A stretch of 64,000 nt of DNA from Glycine soja (GCF_004193775.1 NC_041018.1:35098913-35162912); one strand, 5' to 3'. Positions 47,958-60,223 are shown, counted from the first letter of the stretch. Notes: generated by a model not told the origin, from the letters alone. Numbers and translations: made by a program.

Positions 47958-48457
47958 AGGCCCAAGTGGAGAAGGATGAAGGCCCAGAGCCAGAGACACT
48001 ATCAAGACTATTAATTGTTGCTGAAGGCCCAAGTTAAATATATTTTTTAGTTATAATTTTTATTTATTGTAATTTTGGCCCAAACTATTTAGAAGGCCCA
48101 TGTCTATTTTTATCTTTTAGTTCAGATACACTATAAGTATTGGTTTTTGTTTTGAATAAGAAAAACTTTTGGCATTTTGATAAAATTTGGTGAGAGTTTC
48201 TCTCTGGGTTCCTTGTTGAACCAATTATCAGACTTATCAAGGTAATCCTTGTGGCGTCTACCCAGACTTATCTTCCTTCATTGGAAGTGGCGTCTACCCA
48301 GACTTATCTTCCTTAACCAAAAGTGGCGTCTACCCAGACTTATCTTCCTTCACTGGAAGTGGCGTCTACCCTGACTTATCTTCCTTCACCGGAAGTGGCG
48401 TCATCCAAATATCCGTAGCCTGTATCAAGCGATCCGTTCCTAGTCAGGTTCACATCA
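47855..48457 (+). repeat. 3' LTR of the gypsy element
   Basis: Same 603-bp length as the 5' LTR. By eye the two differ at about 23 positions. Only one is in the first 340 bases and about 19 are in the last 200, where the 36-bp units lie. Confidence 0.95.
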
Positions 48458-49814
48458 TATTTCTTTTGTGATTTCACGTTTAAGTACTACAACAGGTGGA
48501 TACTTATTAAATTCACCTTCGAACATTTAGTAGCGTCGTGAATAAACACATTAAAAGAAAATATTATTTATATTATATATATATTCATGCTAATGTTAGT
48601 AATTTGCATGTCGCGAAGTACGTCAGTGCAAATAATTATACTAACTTGAGTTTTTTCTCTGCAACAAGTAGAATTAGCCAAAAGATATGTTAAAGTAGAA
48701 AATACAATAGTTAAAATAAATAACTTAATCCTTGTGACACAAACATTAAATTTATAATATAAGAAATTGGATGTTTTCTTGACTGATTTTTAATCTTTAA
48801 ACTTTTTTAAAAATATATAAAATAAATTCTATTAATGTAAACAATATAAGAATCCTTCATGTCATTTTTTTTGGCTTCCATGCTTCATATGAGGATAAGC
48901 TAAAGAATTTTGTGGGTAACACTCCTTTACAATTTCCTTCTCCTTCTAAAAAAAAACATTTCCTTCTCATGGTCATATATTGGTATTTCTATTGTGCTAT
49001 TACGTCAAAACTAATATATTATAATAATTTTTAAATTATGTTCAATGAATGGTCCATTCTAGATGAAAAAATTAAAAATAAACTAAATAGCATAACTAAA
49101 AAAAATAATTGGTCATAAGAAAATTACAATAATTTTGGCTTTGAAAAAATATTTTTTCTCTCCCTTTTTTCATAAATTGACTCCTCATTAACATATCTCA
49201 TAAAAGATCTGTTAAGTTAATTAAACATTAATTAGTAATAAACAAAGAAAATAAAATATAGAAAGATGTATAATAATGATTTGGAATTAAAAAAAAACTA
49301 GAAATAAATACATAAAGTGATGAGAAGGACTGTACAAGAAAAAAAAATGTGTTATCCACCAAAAATTTTGTCATTGATGGGAGTGTCTTTGACCAAAATT
49401 ATAAAAAAAATGGAGAATGTAAAAAGGTTGAAATAATAGGAAGAAAAAAAAACACAAATATGACTTGGGAGGAAAGAAAACTAGAAGAATTGATAATTGA
49501 ATAGGAGCTTTGAAGAGCGGTGCAATTATCTACATTAAAAAGAGTGTGCAATTTTGTGCGTTTGAAGTGGTAGATAATTACAATTGGATAATTTTCGTTG
49601 GTGAGAGAGTAGTTAAAAATAAGAAAAAAGGATGAAATTGACTAGATAAAAATGGAGACCACATTAAAGATTTTTCATTTTTTTTTATTCTCCATTTATA
49701 TATGATTGTTGTTATTTTTATTTTAAACATATAAAAACATTTGAGGATAAAATAGACAAATAAAAATAAAGATCGTAGAATAATTATAACAATTTATATC
49801 GCCTTTATCTATTG

Positions 49815-49899
<85 letters not shown>

Positions 49900-51454
49900 T
49901 TATGACAATGTCCTTTAACATTCAATCAAGAAAGTCAATTCTCAAATCTCAATCTATAACAAATAAACTCTTAAATAAATCTCATTATTTAAAATAACAA
50001 AATAGTCCTTGATTTCTGATTAAGAAATATCCAACTTTGATTATCTAATTCAAAAAGCTTTTATACTAACTTAAAAAAAACTATTAAGATGTATTATTAT
50101 TCTTTAAATAAGATTTAAGCGTATAATTATTTTTTTTTCCAATTGAAAGACTTTTAAATGCTTATGACCAATGTATAAATATATTAGATTAGGATTTCAA
50201 ACGATTTTAAAAGTATTTTTTATAAAAAGGTCTTGTGGTATTTAATTAAGATTTTTAAATGATATAAATAATTCTTGCAATATTCAATTAAAATTTTTAG
50301 AATTTTTTAAGGAGTATAAAAAAATCCGATGGTATTCAATTAGGACTTTTTATAACTAAAAAAAAGTCTTTTGATATTAAAAAATATACAAATTTTGATG
50401 GATTAATTTTTAAGATGGATTTCATCCGACTTGTTAGTATAAAATATTTATCAAACAATCTCACTCAAGCCCTTAAGATTTTGTTACACTATTTTCTTTC
50501 TTTTTATATCAGTTATCGACTTCATTTTCTCTCAGTATCATTTTCTTTCTTCAATACCTAACACAAAAAGAGATCTACTTAATTGAAAGAGGTACCAAAC
50601 AACTGCATAAAAATAATATTCTTTAACATGTGTATGTCATATATGTTTCTCTTATTCTTTTGGAACCAAAAAATGTTTATCCCCTTTGCATTTATTTGTT
50701 TCCTTTCAAAATTAAATTAATATTTGTCTTATGTGCAAAGACTAAATAACCATGTGTTCTTTATATTGATTATGCGCATCACTTGTTTGACACAATATTT
50801 TTATGATTGTCATCCTTAATTTTGTTTTCCTCATAACTCTAACCTTCCTACAATTTTTTTACCCTCATCACTTCCTTCTATAGTATATATTTATTATTGC
50901 ATCTCATTTAAACATATCGTTGGATTTATCATAAAATAATTGTAGTAATTGGAAAAAAAAACAATGTATAATTTTAAATCAAATGTTTAAATCCAAAAAG
51001 GAGAATAAACAGATATTATTGCAAGAAGGTATAAGATGACCTAAAGCTAGAATTAATATAGCTATTAAAAGATTAAAATAACTATATTGGTGTCACTTTT
51101 TTTTTATCCAAACCTCATCATTTTTTATTATTATTTTTTCACTAACTCTCATAATTTTTAATGTGTTTTTAAAAAATCACAAATTTATTTTAAATCTTAT
51201 AAATTTATAAAATCATTTCAAATCTAAAGCTATCATCCTGTCCTAGACTAGGGGAAATCCACTTGGCCTTGCATGATGGCCCTATGGGGACTTAGCCCCC
51301 TTAATGAGGGGCCCTACAAGGTCCAAACCCACACAACCCCACTTAATATGGGGTCGGGGTCAGGGTTAGCCCATGGGCCATGCTATTTTAAAAAGTGATT
51401 TTTTTCAACTGTCTAAAAAATACATTTTTAAATTAGTTGGTTAGGATTAATTTC
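48458..51454. other. AT-rich intergenic region, no gene seen
   Basis: No coding region is supportable. A GC-rich block at about 51240-51370 (AGGGGCCCTACAAGG, GGGGTCGGGGTCAGGG, CCCATGGGCCATGC) contrasts with its AT-rich surroundings and sits just before the minisatellite. It may be the end of an unrecognised mobile element. Confidence 0.45.
49818..49893. repeat. Long (AT)n microsatellite
   Basis: About 76 bp of uninterrupted AT dinucleotides, the longest such tract in the window. Confidence 0.96.
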
Positions 51455-52268
51455 AGTCGACCTCGACTATGGTTATTTGCAGTCGACTTCAACTAAGGCT
51501 ATTTTTGGATGACCTCAATGGGAATTTTTTTCCCTACATCGGCTAGATTTTTTTTGTTGACTTTAACCATGACATTTTTGACTGACCTTTATCAAGGTAG
51601 TTTTCAACTGACCTTGCTAGGGTTGCTTTTAGTCGACCTCAATGAGGGCTATTTTCGTTCAACCTCAGCCAAGATTATTTTTAGCTGGCCTCGATCAAGA
51701 TTGTTTTCAACCAGCCTCGTCCATGACTATTTTCAGGCTACCTCGATCAAGACCTTTTTGGCTAACCTTGGCTAGGGTTATGTTCGACCAACATCGATTA
51801 AGATTATTTTTTACCAACTTCATTCAAGGTTGATTCTTGTCAACTTTAGCCAGGGTTATTTTCTATCGACTTCAACCAAGTCTATTTTTGGTCGATCTGG
51901 GTTAAAGTTGTTTTCCACCAACCTCGACAAGACTATTTTCGACTGACCTTGACTAAGGTTATTTTCTACTAACCTTGGTCAATATTTTTTTTGGCCGACC
52001 TCAAAGGGGCTCTTTTTTCCTAATTGAACTAAGGCTAATTGTGGCTAACATCGGCTAAGGTTATTTTTGTTCGACCTCAGCTAATGCTATTTTCGGCCAA
52101 CCTAGACTAGGGTTAATTTTGGGTGATCTCGCTTAAGGCTATTTTCGTCTGACTTGACTATAGTTAATTTTGACCTATCTTGGTTAAGGTTATTGGTGAC
52201 CAACCATGACTGAGGTTATATTCGGCCAACCTCAACTAAGGTTAACTTTGACCGAAATAATTTTCGGC
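51455..52268 (+). repeat. Degenerate 26-bp minisatellite, about 30 units
   Basis: Units follow an approximate consensus GNCGACCTCGACTAAGG then TTATTTTCG, about 26 bp long. Examples are seen at 51455, 51482, 51632, 51658, 51684, 51710, 52073, 52099 and 52222. Units differ from each other at several positions, so the array is old or was never homogenised. The 26-bp period is not a multiple of three, and ORFs here (51509-51775, 51642-51833) are by-products of the repeat. Confidence 0.88.
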
Positions 52269-52349
52269 TAACCTTATATAAAAATTGTTAATTAATTAAG
52301 AGTATTTTAGAAAAAAAAAAGTAATTAATGCAATAGACAATTAAAAAAG

Positions 52350-52885
52350 AGTCTTATAAAAAGAAAGATGAAAGGAGTCTAAGTTATTTTTTTTTCCTCA
52401 TAAAAAAAATTCCTAGATCCACCATTTGTTTTTGTTGTAGTTTATTTTATTTTTCCGTTGAATAATGTTGTAGTGTATTTTTTTTCGTTGAATATTGTTG
52501 TAGTGTTTGAAACTGAAAAGACATCAACAAGGGTGGGAAAATAAAATCATCAATGTCTTTTTTTCTAACACCTAACGTGTACTTTACGTTCATTTGTCTT
52601 TAGTCTTATAAAAAATATATATTTTTTAAATAGTCTTATAATAAGAAAGATGAAAGGAGTCTAAATTATTTTTTTTCCTCAGTAAAGAAAATTCCTAGAT
52701 CCACCAATCATTTTTGTTGTAGAGTATTTTTTTTTTCCGTTGAATAATGTTGTAGTGTATTTTTTTTTTCTGATAAATATTGTTGTAGTGTTTGAAACTG
52801 AAAAAGCATCAACAAGAGTGGGAAAATAAAATCATCAATGTCTCTTTTTCTAACACATAACGTGTACTTTACGTTCATTAGTCTT
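52350..52885. repeat. Tandem duplication of about 252 bp
   Basis: Copy 1 (52350-52600) and copy 2 (52632-52885) share AGAAAGATGAAAGGAGTCTA, CCTAGATCCACCA, GTTGTAGTGTATTTTTTTT, GAAACTGAAAA, CATCAACAAG and CGTGTACTTTACGTTCATT in the same order. They differ by scattered changes and T-run lengths. The pair lies between two oppositely oriented 26-bp arrays. Confidence 0.9.
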
Positions 52886-52974
52886 CAAATTATGTCTATG
52901 TATATAAAAGAAATTGTTTTAGCACAAAATTGTAATTTTGCAAAGAATATTTTAGCATAAAAAAGTTTTATGTC

Positions 52975-53215
52975 AACAATAACCCTAAGGTAGGTCAAAA
53001 TTAACAATAGACAAGGTTAGACGAAAATAGTCTTGAGTGAGATCAACTAAATTTAACCCTAGTTAAGGTTGACTGAAAATAACATTGGTTGAGGTCAACA
53101 AAAAATAATCCTAACCGAGGTTGGTCACAATTAACCTTAGTTCGATCAGATAAAAAGAGTCTCATCGAGATCGGCCAAAAATAATCCTAACCAAGATTGA
53201 CAAAAATAACCCTAC
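52975..53215 (-). repeat. Inverted continuation of the 26-bp minisatellite, about nine units
   Basis: The plus strand here reads units such as AAAAATAATCCTAACCGAGG then TTGGTC, the reverse complement of the unit at 51455-52268. The array is thus in the opposite orientation across the 252-bp duplication. Confidence 0.85.
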
Positions 53216-53521
53216 TCCATATCAATGAAAAATTAATTGATTTGAAATTATAGAGACTAAAATTAAATTTGACCAAAAAAATATAAGGATTAAAATTATA
53301 TTTTATCTTTAAAAAATATGGAAGTGTGTAAAGAACAATTATAATATATAAAAATATAAGTATTTTAGAATTTTTTTTATCATGATATTATGGATTTTCT
53401 GAAAGTATATAATATTTTTCTATGAACAATTATAATATATAAAAACATATTTTTATAATATTCTTAATTAATTAACATTTTTGTTAGAAGAAATATTTTT
53501 TCCATGAAGACTATTTAAAAA

Positions 53522-53697
53522 ATATATTTTTTATAAGATATTTTTTAGTCCTATAATGTTAAATCAATTAATTTGGTCTCTATACTTTAAGAAATAAAAA
53601 CAAGGACAAAATTCACCTATTTTTCAAAGTATAAAGACCAAATCAATTAATATGAAATTAAAAAAATTTGACCAGACTAAAAATATATTTATCTTTT
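53522..53697. mobile_element. Small palindromic MITE
   Basis: The left arm (TATTTTTTAGTCCTATAATG, then AAATCAATTAATTTGGTCTC) is matched by its near-complement on the right (GACCAAATCAATTAATATGA, then GACTAAAAATATATTTATC). Length is about 176 bp with a short centre and no coding capacity. Confidence 0.7.
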
Positions 53698-53701
53698 TAG
53701 T

Positions 53702-53859
53702 TATATGATTTTTCTTGATCACTACTATAAAGAATTATAAAGGTAAAATGGTAAATTTAATACTAATTTATTCTCTTTTGTATATGATTTTTCTTGATCT
53801 CAACTATAAAGAATTATAAAGGTAAAATGGTAAATTTAATATTAATTTATTCTCTTTTG
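53702..53859. repeat. 79-bp direct tandem duplication
   Basis: Copies 53702-53780 and 53781-53859 both read TATATGATTTTTCTTGATC, continue through AAAGAATTATAAAGGTAAAA and end in ATTCTCTTTTG. Very few differences are seen by eye, so the duplication is recent. Confidence 0.92.
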
Positions 53860-54201
53860 TTTATCTCTCTTAACTTTTTACATTCATTTAAAAGAAACTG
53901 TTGCATGCGAGCAGTATCAATTTTTTAATGGAGAAAAAAAATATTTTTTATGTAATATATTCAAGAAAAAGTTTTCTTGTGGGAACATTGCCCCTACACA
54001 CTTGAACGTGCATCCACCAGTGATTACAACTATATACATTTGGACTTGGAAGCGAGAATTTCCAAAGACATTTGTCATCTTTTTATTTTATCCATAAAAA
54101 TCAAATATATGCATCAAGGGATTGTAATTACAACAATAATCTCTCCTTTAATTTTGCACACGTATTTATTTTTCCTTTTGATGTGAGTATGTCACCTTTT
54201 G

Positions 54202-54205
<4 letters not shown>

Positions 54206-54252
<47 letters not shown>
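54206..54252. repeat. (AT)n microsatellite
   Basis: About 47 bp of AT repeats. Confidence 0.95.
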
Positions 54253-54255
<3 letters not shown>

Positions 54256-54860
54256 GTTAGGCAACGTTGCCTACTCATGAAATCTAACATAAAGATAGTC
54301 TTTCATCCACACGCAAAAATCAGAAAAGAGGAAATTTAACCCGAAAGGTGAAAAACTCAATTCAATGGAGTTGTTGTTGCTTACAGCTAAAGAGTAGGTC
54401 ACATATGAGTTGGTTGACACTTTACACCATATTAACAAAGTTTTTTTTTCCTGTGTGTTGATTGATGAGTCATGCGCTGTACAATTCGGTTTATGCATGA
54501 GTGTGTTACACGGTTAAATGCACTAAAAAAATATTTTTAATAACATGAATTTTGTAGTTTGAAATAATAAAAAGAAATTAAACATGATAATTAAAAAGTA
54601 AAAAAAGTAAAACACCATGAAAAAGCAGAGATTAAATAATGGAAGTGGTGTGGACATGTGTTTAAACTTATGAGGAGACGTTGGGCATAGAAATAGTATC
54701 ACACCCTAAATACCATTTAATGAAGTAATGTGAGAGTCAGCATAAATAAGAACAATTAAGTTCTAAAGATTTAGATGTTACGGATGAGGATGCATGGAAA
54801 ATCATGGAGTTTTGTTCGATTGACTAGAGGACCAATGAATTGAAGTGGAGTCTATAAATT

Positions 54861-54964
54861 GCTCGAGGAGTCACCATGTGCCAATAAATTTGGTAATGAA
54901 TGATTTGAGTGAAGGATTTTCTAGACTTGCTCGAGGAGCCACCATGTGCCAATAAATTTGGTAA
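54861..54964. repeat. Two copies of a 36-bp direct repeat
   Basis: Copies 54861-54896 and 54929-54964 (GCTCGAGGAG, CACCATGTGCCAATAAATTT, GGTAA) differ at one position and are separated by 32 bp. Confidence 0.9.
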
Positions 54965-55028
54965 CGGCGAAACCAAAAAAAAATGTTAGCGGGGCAAAAT
55001 TTTATCACAAGAAAAGCAAAATTATAAG

Positions 55029-55402
55029 GGGTGTTTGATTTGATTGTTTTCTATTTTACTGAAAATAGAAAATGATGAAAAAAATATGTTTGGTTGAATT
55101 TTTGAAAATATTTTCAGTAAAAATGGAAACAACCAGAAAATTAAAATAATAAATTCTTGTTTTCAGTGTTTTTAATTGAGAACAGAAACCTTATTTCGGA
55201 TAAAATGAAATTGTGGTAACAATGAATGTAATTTTAAGCAAATCTAAAAATACAAAAAGACAAGAAGTTAATATATCATAAATTTTCAGTATTTTTATTT
55301 TATGGAAACAGAAAATAAGAAGTCAAATCAAACATATTTTCAAAATTCTAATCTTTTACAAATGAAAATAGAAAATGAAAATGCAAACTAAACATATCTT
55401 TA
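55029..55402. mobile_element. MITE-like element
   Basis: The left end GGTGTTTGATTTGATTG then TTTTCTATTTTACTGAAAA is matched by a right part containing AAATCAAACATATTTTC and GAAAATAGAAAATGAAAATG. Ends of this form are typical of high-copy plant MITEs. There is no coding capacity, and exact termini and target duplication are not clear. Confidence 0.55.
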
Positions 55403-58400
55403 ATAACTCAGTTGTAATTACACTAAAAGAGATTGTCTGTATAAAAAAAACTAAAAGGGAATGTACAATTAAAGGCAAACACAATTTGATAGACAATTAT
55501 AATGATGTGATTGAATTCATATATATCATGCAATTCAGTCATACCTTAAATTTTTCTTTCACTATCCTGAGATTTTGCACCTTACTACTTGTTGTTCATC
55601 GTCGAACATAGAAATACTCAAACATCAATAAATTATAGGAAAGAGGAAATTAGGAACGAAGGATGAAGAATATCACCAGAAGTTAAGAATTTTTTATGAT
55701 TTTATTTGTCTAAATTTTTTTCTAACTAAAATATCAAGAGGTTTTATGTTTTTTGGGGTCTGCCTGTTAGCCTTCCTCCTAGTTCCGCCCATTTGTCCAA
55801 AGGACATTGGTTAAGCTAGGAATCAAAAGTGAAAAGTTTTTTTTTTTTTTTGGAAATATATAACAATACATTTACTTTATTGTGATTTTCAATGTAATCT
55901 CAACTTAAAGACTTTCTATTGTATGTAAGGTCAATACTTAGCAAGACCTATATTTTTTTATTAGCATTGTAATAAGCAAATAGAAAGTTTTTGTTGAAGA
56001 TTATGTTTGAGCTGTATAGAAAATTATGGAGGAGTGCATTGTTTCATTCCTCGGAAAAAAAAAATCACTTTTGATTCCTTAATACAACGTCCTAAGGGAA
56101 TCACTTATTATTTTTCATAATAGAATTAAGTAGGAAATGAATTCACAAATTCAAATGCTAGCTCAATATTAAAACAATTAAAACCTATTATCCTTTCCCT
56201 AGTACATAATAATTTAAAAAATAATTTTTTTATTAAGTGTGCATTAAAAACTCACTAAACACACTAAATGCCCTAGAAATTAATAGAATTCATTAAATAA
56301 CTCATATATAAAATAATTAGGAAGAAAAAATATTAAAGTATCGTTAGTTTGGGCAAAAATATTATGTCAAAATTTTCTTTATGTATTGTATAAAAGATAT
56401 TTTAAATAGAAATATATGTTTTAAATTTCTCATGAGAGACTAAATGCTTGTAACTTTTGTTAAATGAAGGGATCTTTTTGGGTTAATATATTGTAGGTCT
56501 GAAATATTCACAAATTTTTCTAATAATTTTCGTGAAATAACTTACTTTTAGTATAATCTTCTTTTAATTATATTATTTCATTTACAAAATTTGAACTTAA
56601 GACATTATTTAATTTAAGGTATTTAAATCTAGTTTCATTAGAACCAACATAATGTTGGTAAATGTACAGATTAAAAATATATTAAATTTTTATAAGGATT
56701 AAAATTGAATTTTGAAATATTTAAAAGGATAAAAGTATTTTTTAAAATTAGACATAAAATCTATAATATAGACAAAAATCCAATTTTTTGTCACTTCATT
56801 TAAATTGAAATCAAGCCAATTTAAAACTAGGGCTTGATCAAAGTTAGGATTCACAATTGTAACGCTTTAAGGCATGTTTAATGACACAATAATAAGGAAA
56901 TTAGGATTAAGGAATATAGCGACACTAAAGAAAGGGTAAGGAATAATGAGAGATCAAATATCTCAACAAGTATTACATGAATCGTTAACCCATTTTTGGA
57001 CCATCCATAACAAACTCAATTAAAATTTTGTTAATTAGTCAAATATCATATCAAATATTTTATAATCATTATGTCAACAAAGGTTAATTCAATTAGTTAG
57101 GATCAAACTAATACCATAAAGATGTGGGTTCAAATTTCGCTCTCAATGTAAGAGAAGGCCTTGTTGATGGATAATTAATATCTTTGTAAGTATTTTTTGA
57201 ACTTTTGAGACATGTGCAGATCTTAATGTGCCCCTAGGATTAAACTCACCAATTTTATTTTTCCAAGAAAATTCCAAAATCAATGTATTAGATAATTCAA
57301 AAGTATATTTTGAAATTTGAATAATTAAGTAATACTAAAGCAAAAATAAACAATACGTCGAACATATAAGAACAATATCATACAGAAATGAGATGATGAG
57401 AGACAGCTAATTCTTCAGCAATTCTTTAATGCAAAAAGGATGTTAGTAATATAGATTGGTACTTCCAAAGATATATTCCGGAACACATTATATTTTCGAA
57501 AGTATGCCATTTGAATTCCAGAATTTAATTATTGGAAGACAATTTTTTTACATAGGCACGCAATTTAAATTGTAGAACAAAGTGTAACAGGAGAAAAAGA
57601 AAACTAACTTATTGGAAGAGGTAGTCTCTCAGACGATTAGGAATGAGTAGTGTGGTTAAAGGGTGTTATGAAGAGAAAATTTAGAAGAAGAAAACAAACA
57701 GAAAACAAGGTGTTGGTGTGGTTAACAAAAATGGATGAGGTACAGATAGTAATACTTTCCAAAAATTAATTCAACCAAATTGGTCCACTTATAGCTCTGA
57801 GCCCAAACAAAGGAACCTTGTGATAAACACCTAAACAGTGACACGAATAAATTAAAAAAATAATAAATTTTGGCATCATAAATTGTAAAATTATGAATAT
57901 AATAAACATGAATGAAAATAACTTTTTTAAAAATTTGAGAGACTAATAAAGATATTTTTTTAAGTACTAAAAAAATAATTATTCAAATTTAAAGGATTAA
58001 AAACATATTTAAGTCAAATAATGATATACTCTTATTTATTAAAATACAGTACATAATAGGTTAACCTTAGAATTAATTTCTCCTAAAATAATAACACGCC
58101 ATTTTTAATTTCAATTCTTAATTCTTTTAATCAAATAATTACCAATATAATCTTTTCAAATTACACGTTGATGTGCCGATGTGCTCACATGTTTTCTTTT
58201 TATCTCAACTTAAATTTGTTAGTTTTATATGATTTTTAAAAAAATTATATGGGGGCAATTAGAAGTACACGATCACTGTTTCTTTTTGTTTACAGTACCT
58301 AGAGTCCTAGACGTTGCGTTAATCTTGAATGGGATAAAATTTTCTTAACCTCAAAAACTGGTTTAATGTACAAATTAAAATTGAGTACAAACATTCCGTC

Positions 58401-58842
58401 CACGGGTCCTTTCTTTCTTTTTCTTTTTATACAAAAAGAAGGTCCTTAATTATTATTTTATAATTAGATAATTAGATTAGAAAATTAAACAACATATGTA
58501 ACAAACATTAGAACCAAATTTCTTGGAAGCAAGGTGTAGTTGCATGCACTAGCACCGCGTGGTACAAGAAGTGGTTCTTCCGTGTATCCTTGGTGTATAT
58601 ACGCTGCTCATATCTTTTTCATTCTTCATTCATAGAATCGTGCATTCTAAAAAATTGATGTATATTGGTTAGGAGAACTCATATTTAATTCTCATTAAGT
58701 GAAAAATTGGTTGAATTAATAACAATCCTACATGGTAAATGGAATTAATATCTGATCGATAAAATAAAATTAATATTTGATCCAATAAATTGAAGATAAT
58801 TATGACTTAAAAAAAAAAAGAATTATACCTTATTAATTAATC
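55403..58842. other. Intergenic, no gene seen; possible SINE-like copy
   Basis: AT-rich sequence without a gene. At 57085-57190 a tRNA-like pair of boxes occurs (TTAGTTAGGATC and, about 38 bp later, GGGTTCAAATTTCG), followed by SINE-like text. The GGTTCAAAT box fits a B box, but the A box is poor. The rest is unremarkable. Confidence 0.4.
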
Positions 58843-58850
58843 ATTGTAAC

Positions 58851-59687
58851 TAGGGGTGGGAATAGGTCAGCCCTGAGTCTGGCCTACGATTAATTTTTGA
58901 GGCCTGAGTCTGGCCTATAGCCTATCAAAGACTTTTATTTTGGCTCGGCCTGACTTTTTTAAAAGCCGAGCCTGGCTTGATAGCCTATTTAAAAATCTTA
59001 TTCACGTTAAATCTTTAATATTCCTAGTTGTTTTTTCAAAAAAAATAAAATAAAATAATACACCTTCTATAATAGGCTAAACAAGGCCTTAATATATAAT
59101 TTGTCTTAATTTTTAATCTAACGTTAATTTAGTTGGTGGTCCTAAAAATATATTAATAATATAAACAGAAATCACCAAATGATATAAAATAATCTAAAAC
59201 AAAAGAAAACCTCATACTTGAGGTAGTATCATCCAAGTCTATCAAACCAACATATTAATTATTACAATAAAAAAATAAAGCCTACATCTCCATGCTATAT
59301 CTCCATTCTATTTGAACAGGTGCATAAAATATCTACCAATAAAATTAATAGTAACGTCATTTCATCATTAGCACCTTCATATCCACCATAAGATAGGATA
59401 TGATTTTTGTATAGAAACATAATAAGATATGATATGATGGGATATGATTTTTGTATAGGAATATAATAGGATATGATACGATATGATTTTTGTATAAGAA
59501 TGTAGGATATGATAGGATATGATTTTTATTTGCTCTAAAATAAAGAAAACCTAATAGGAATAGAAAAAGGAACTATTAACAGAAATTAGAAAACTAATAA
59601 AAATAATGAGAAATATAAAGAAACTCACACCTTGTAATTAAAATTTTATTTAATTATAGGAATTAAAATAATATTAATTGTACCCAA

Positions 59688-59724
<37 letters not shown>

Positions 59725-59894
59725 CCGACCTATCTATAAGGCTTTTTAATAAGCCTAAGCCTGACTTATTTAATTTAATAGACTTTTAAAAAAACCTGAG
59801 CCTAGCCTTTTAATTAAATAGGTCAGGCCAGACCAGGTTTTATGTAGACCAAGTCGTAGGCTCCTGTAGGCCACCTAGTCTATTCCCAACCCTA
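58851..59894. mobile_element. Non-autonomous hAT element with 8-bp target duplication
   Basis: The element starts TAGGGGTGGGAATAGG and ends with the near-complement CTATTCCCAACCCTA. The sequence ATTGTAAC lies directly on both sides (58843-58850 and 59895-59902), an exact 8-bp target duplication as expected for hAT. Subterminal GGCCTGA and AGCCTGAC motifs recur near both ends. The interior has repeated AGGATATGATTTTTGTATAG units (about 59395-59525) and a TA tract (59693-59722), but no transposase. Mobilisation would need a hAT transposase in trans. Confidence 0.93.
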
Positions 59895-59902
59895 ATTGTA
59901 AC

Positions 59903-60223
59903 CCACATCATTATCTTTGTTTTTTTTTCTTTGGTCCTCTCCCACTTCACTCACCATCCGCTGAAGGATCACTTTCATTTCATCCACGTGGTTTATATGG
60001 AGAACGTTTACCTTATTTCAACCTTCATAACGAGAATTAAAAATTATATATCTAAACTCTAAACCAAACCTAAAAAAGACCCTAAACTAGCACGTGACTA
60101 ATATCAAGCAAATATGGTAGATATATCAATATACTATAAATTAAATGCAACAGTCCCTTGGTTAGTACAACATGGTGACCCAATTGAGGCATTAATTTTC
60201 ATATGAATGATTAGTACATTACC
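59903..60223 (+). promoter_or_regulatory. Upstream region of the NT-C2 gene
   Basis: The region holds a CCACGTGG palindrome (about 59984-59991), the core of a G-box, and TTTATATGG just after it. Both are 240 bp or less upstream of the start at 60224. No transcription start is known, and the hAT element ends only about 330 bp upstream of the start codon. Confidence 0.35.

Larger units (their letters stand above)
45461..48457 (+). mobile_element. Non-autonomous Ty3/gypsy LTR retrotransposon, complete, with TATTT target duplication
   Basis: Two direct LTRs of 603 bp (45461-46063 and 47855-48457) start TGATGAG and end CACATCA. The element is flanked on both sides by TATTT (45456-45460 and 48458-48462), an exact 5-bp target duplication. 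A primer-binding site complementary to initiator methionine tRNA follows the 5' LTR, and a purine-rich tract (AGAAGGAGGGAA, 47843-47854) precedes the 3' LTR. The 1,791-bp interior is too short for a complete gag-pol and encodes one fused ORF. The element must depend on enzymes from a full-length relative. Confidence 0.95.
53860..55028. other. Intergenic, no gene seen
   Basis: The stretch holds an (AT)n tract and a 36-bp direct repeat that are listed separately. The ORFs at 53977-54186 and 54271-54498 have no family resemblance. Confidence 0.45.

Noticed and set aside
51509..51833. ORFs within the 26-bp repeats
   Set aside because: They arise from the repeat in several frames. The 26-bp period shifts the frame at each unit, so no repeated protein motif exists.
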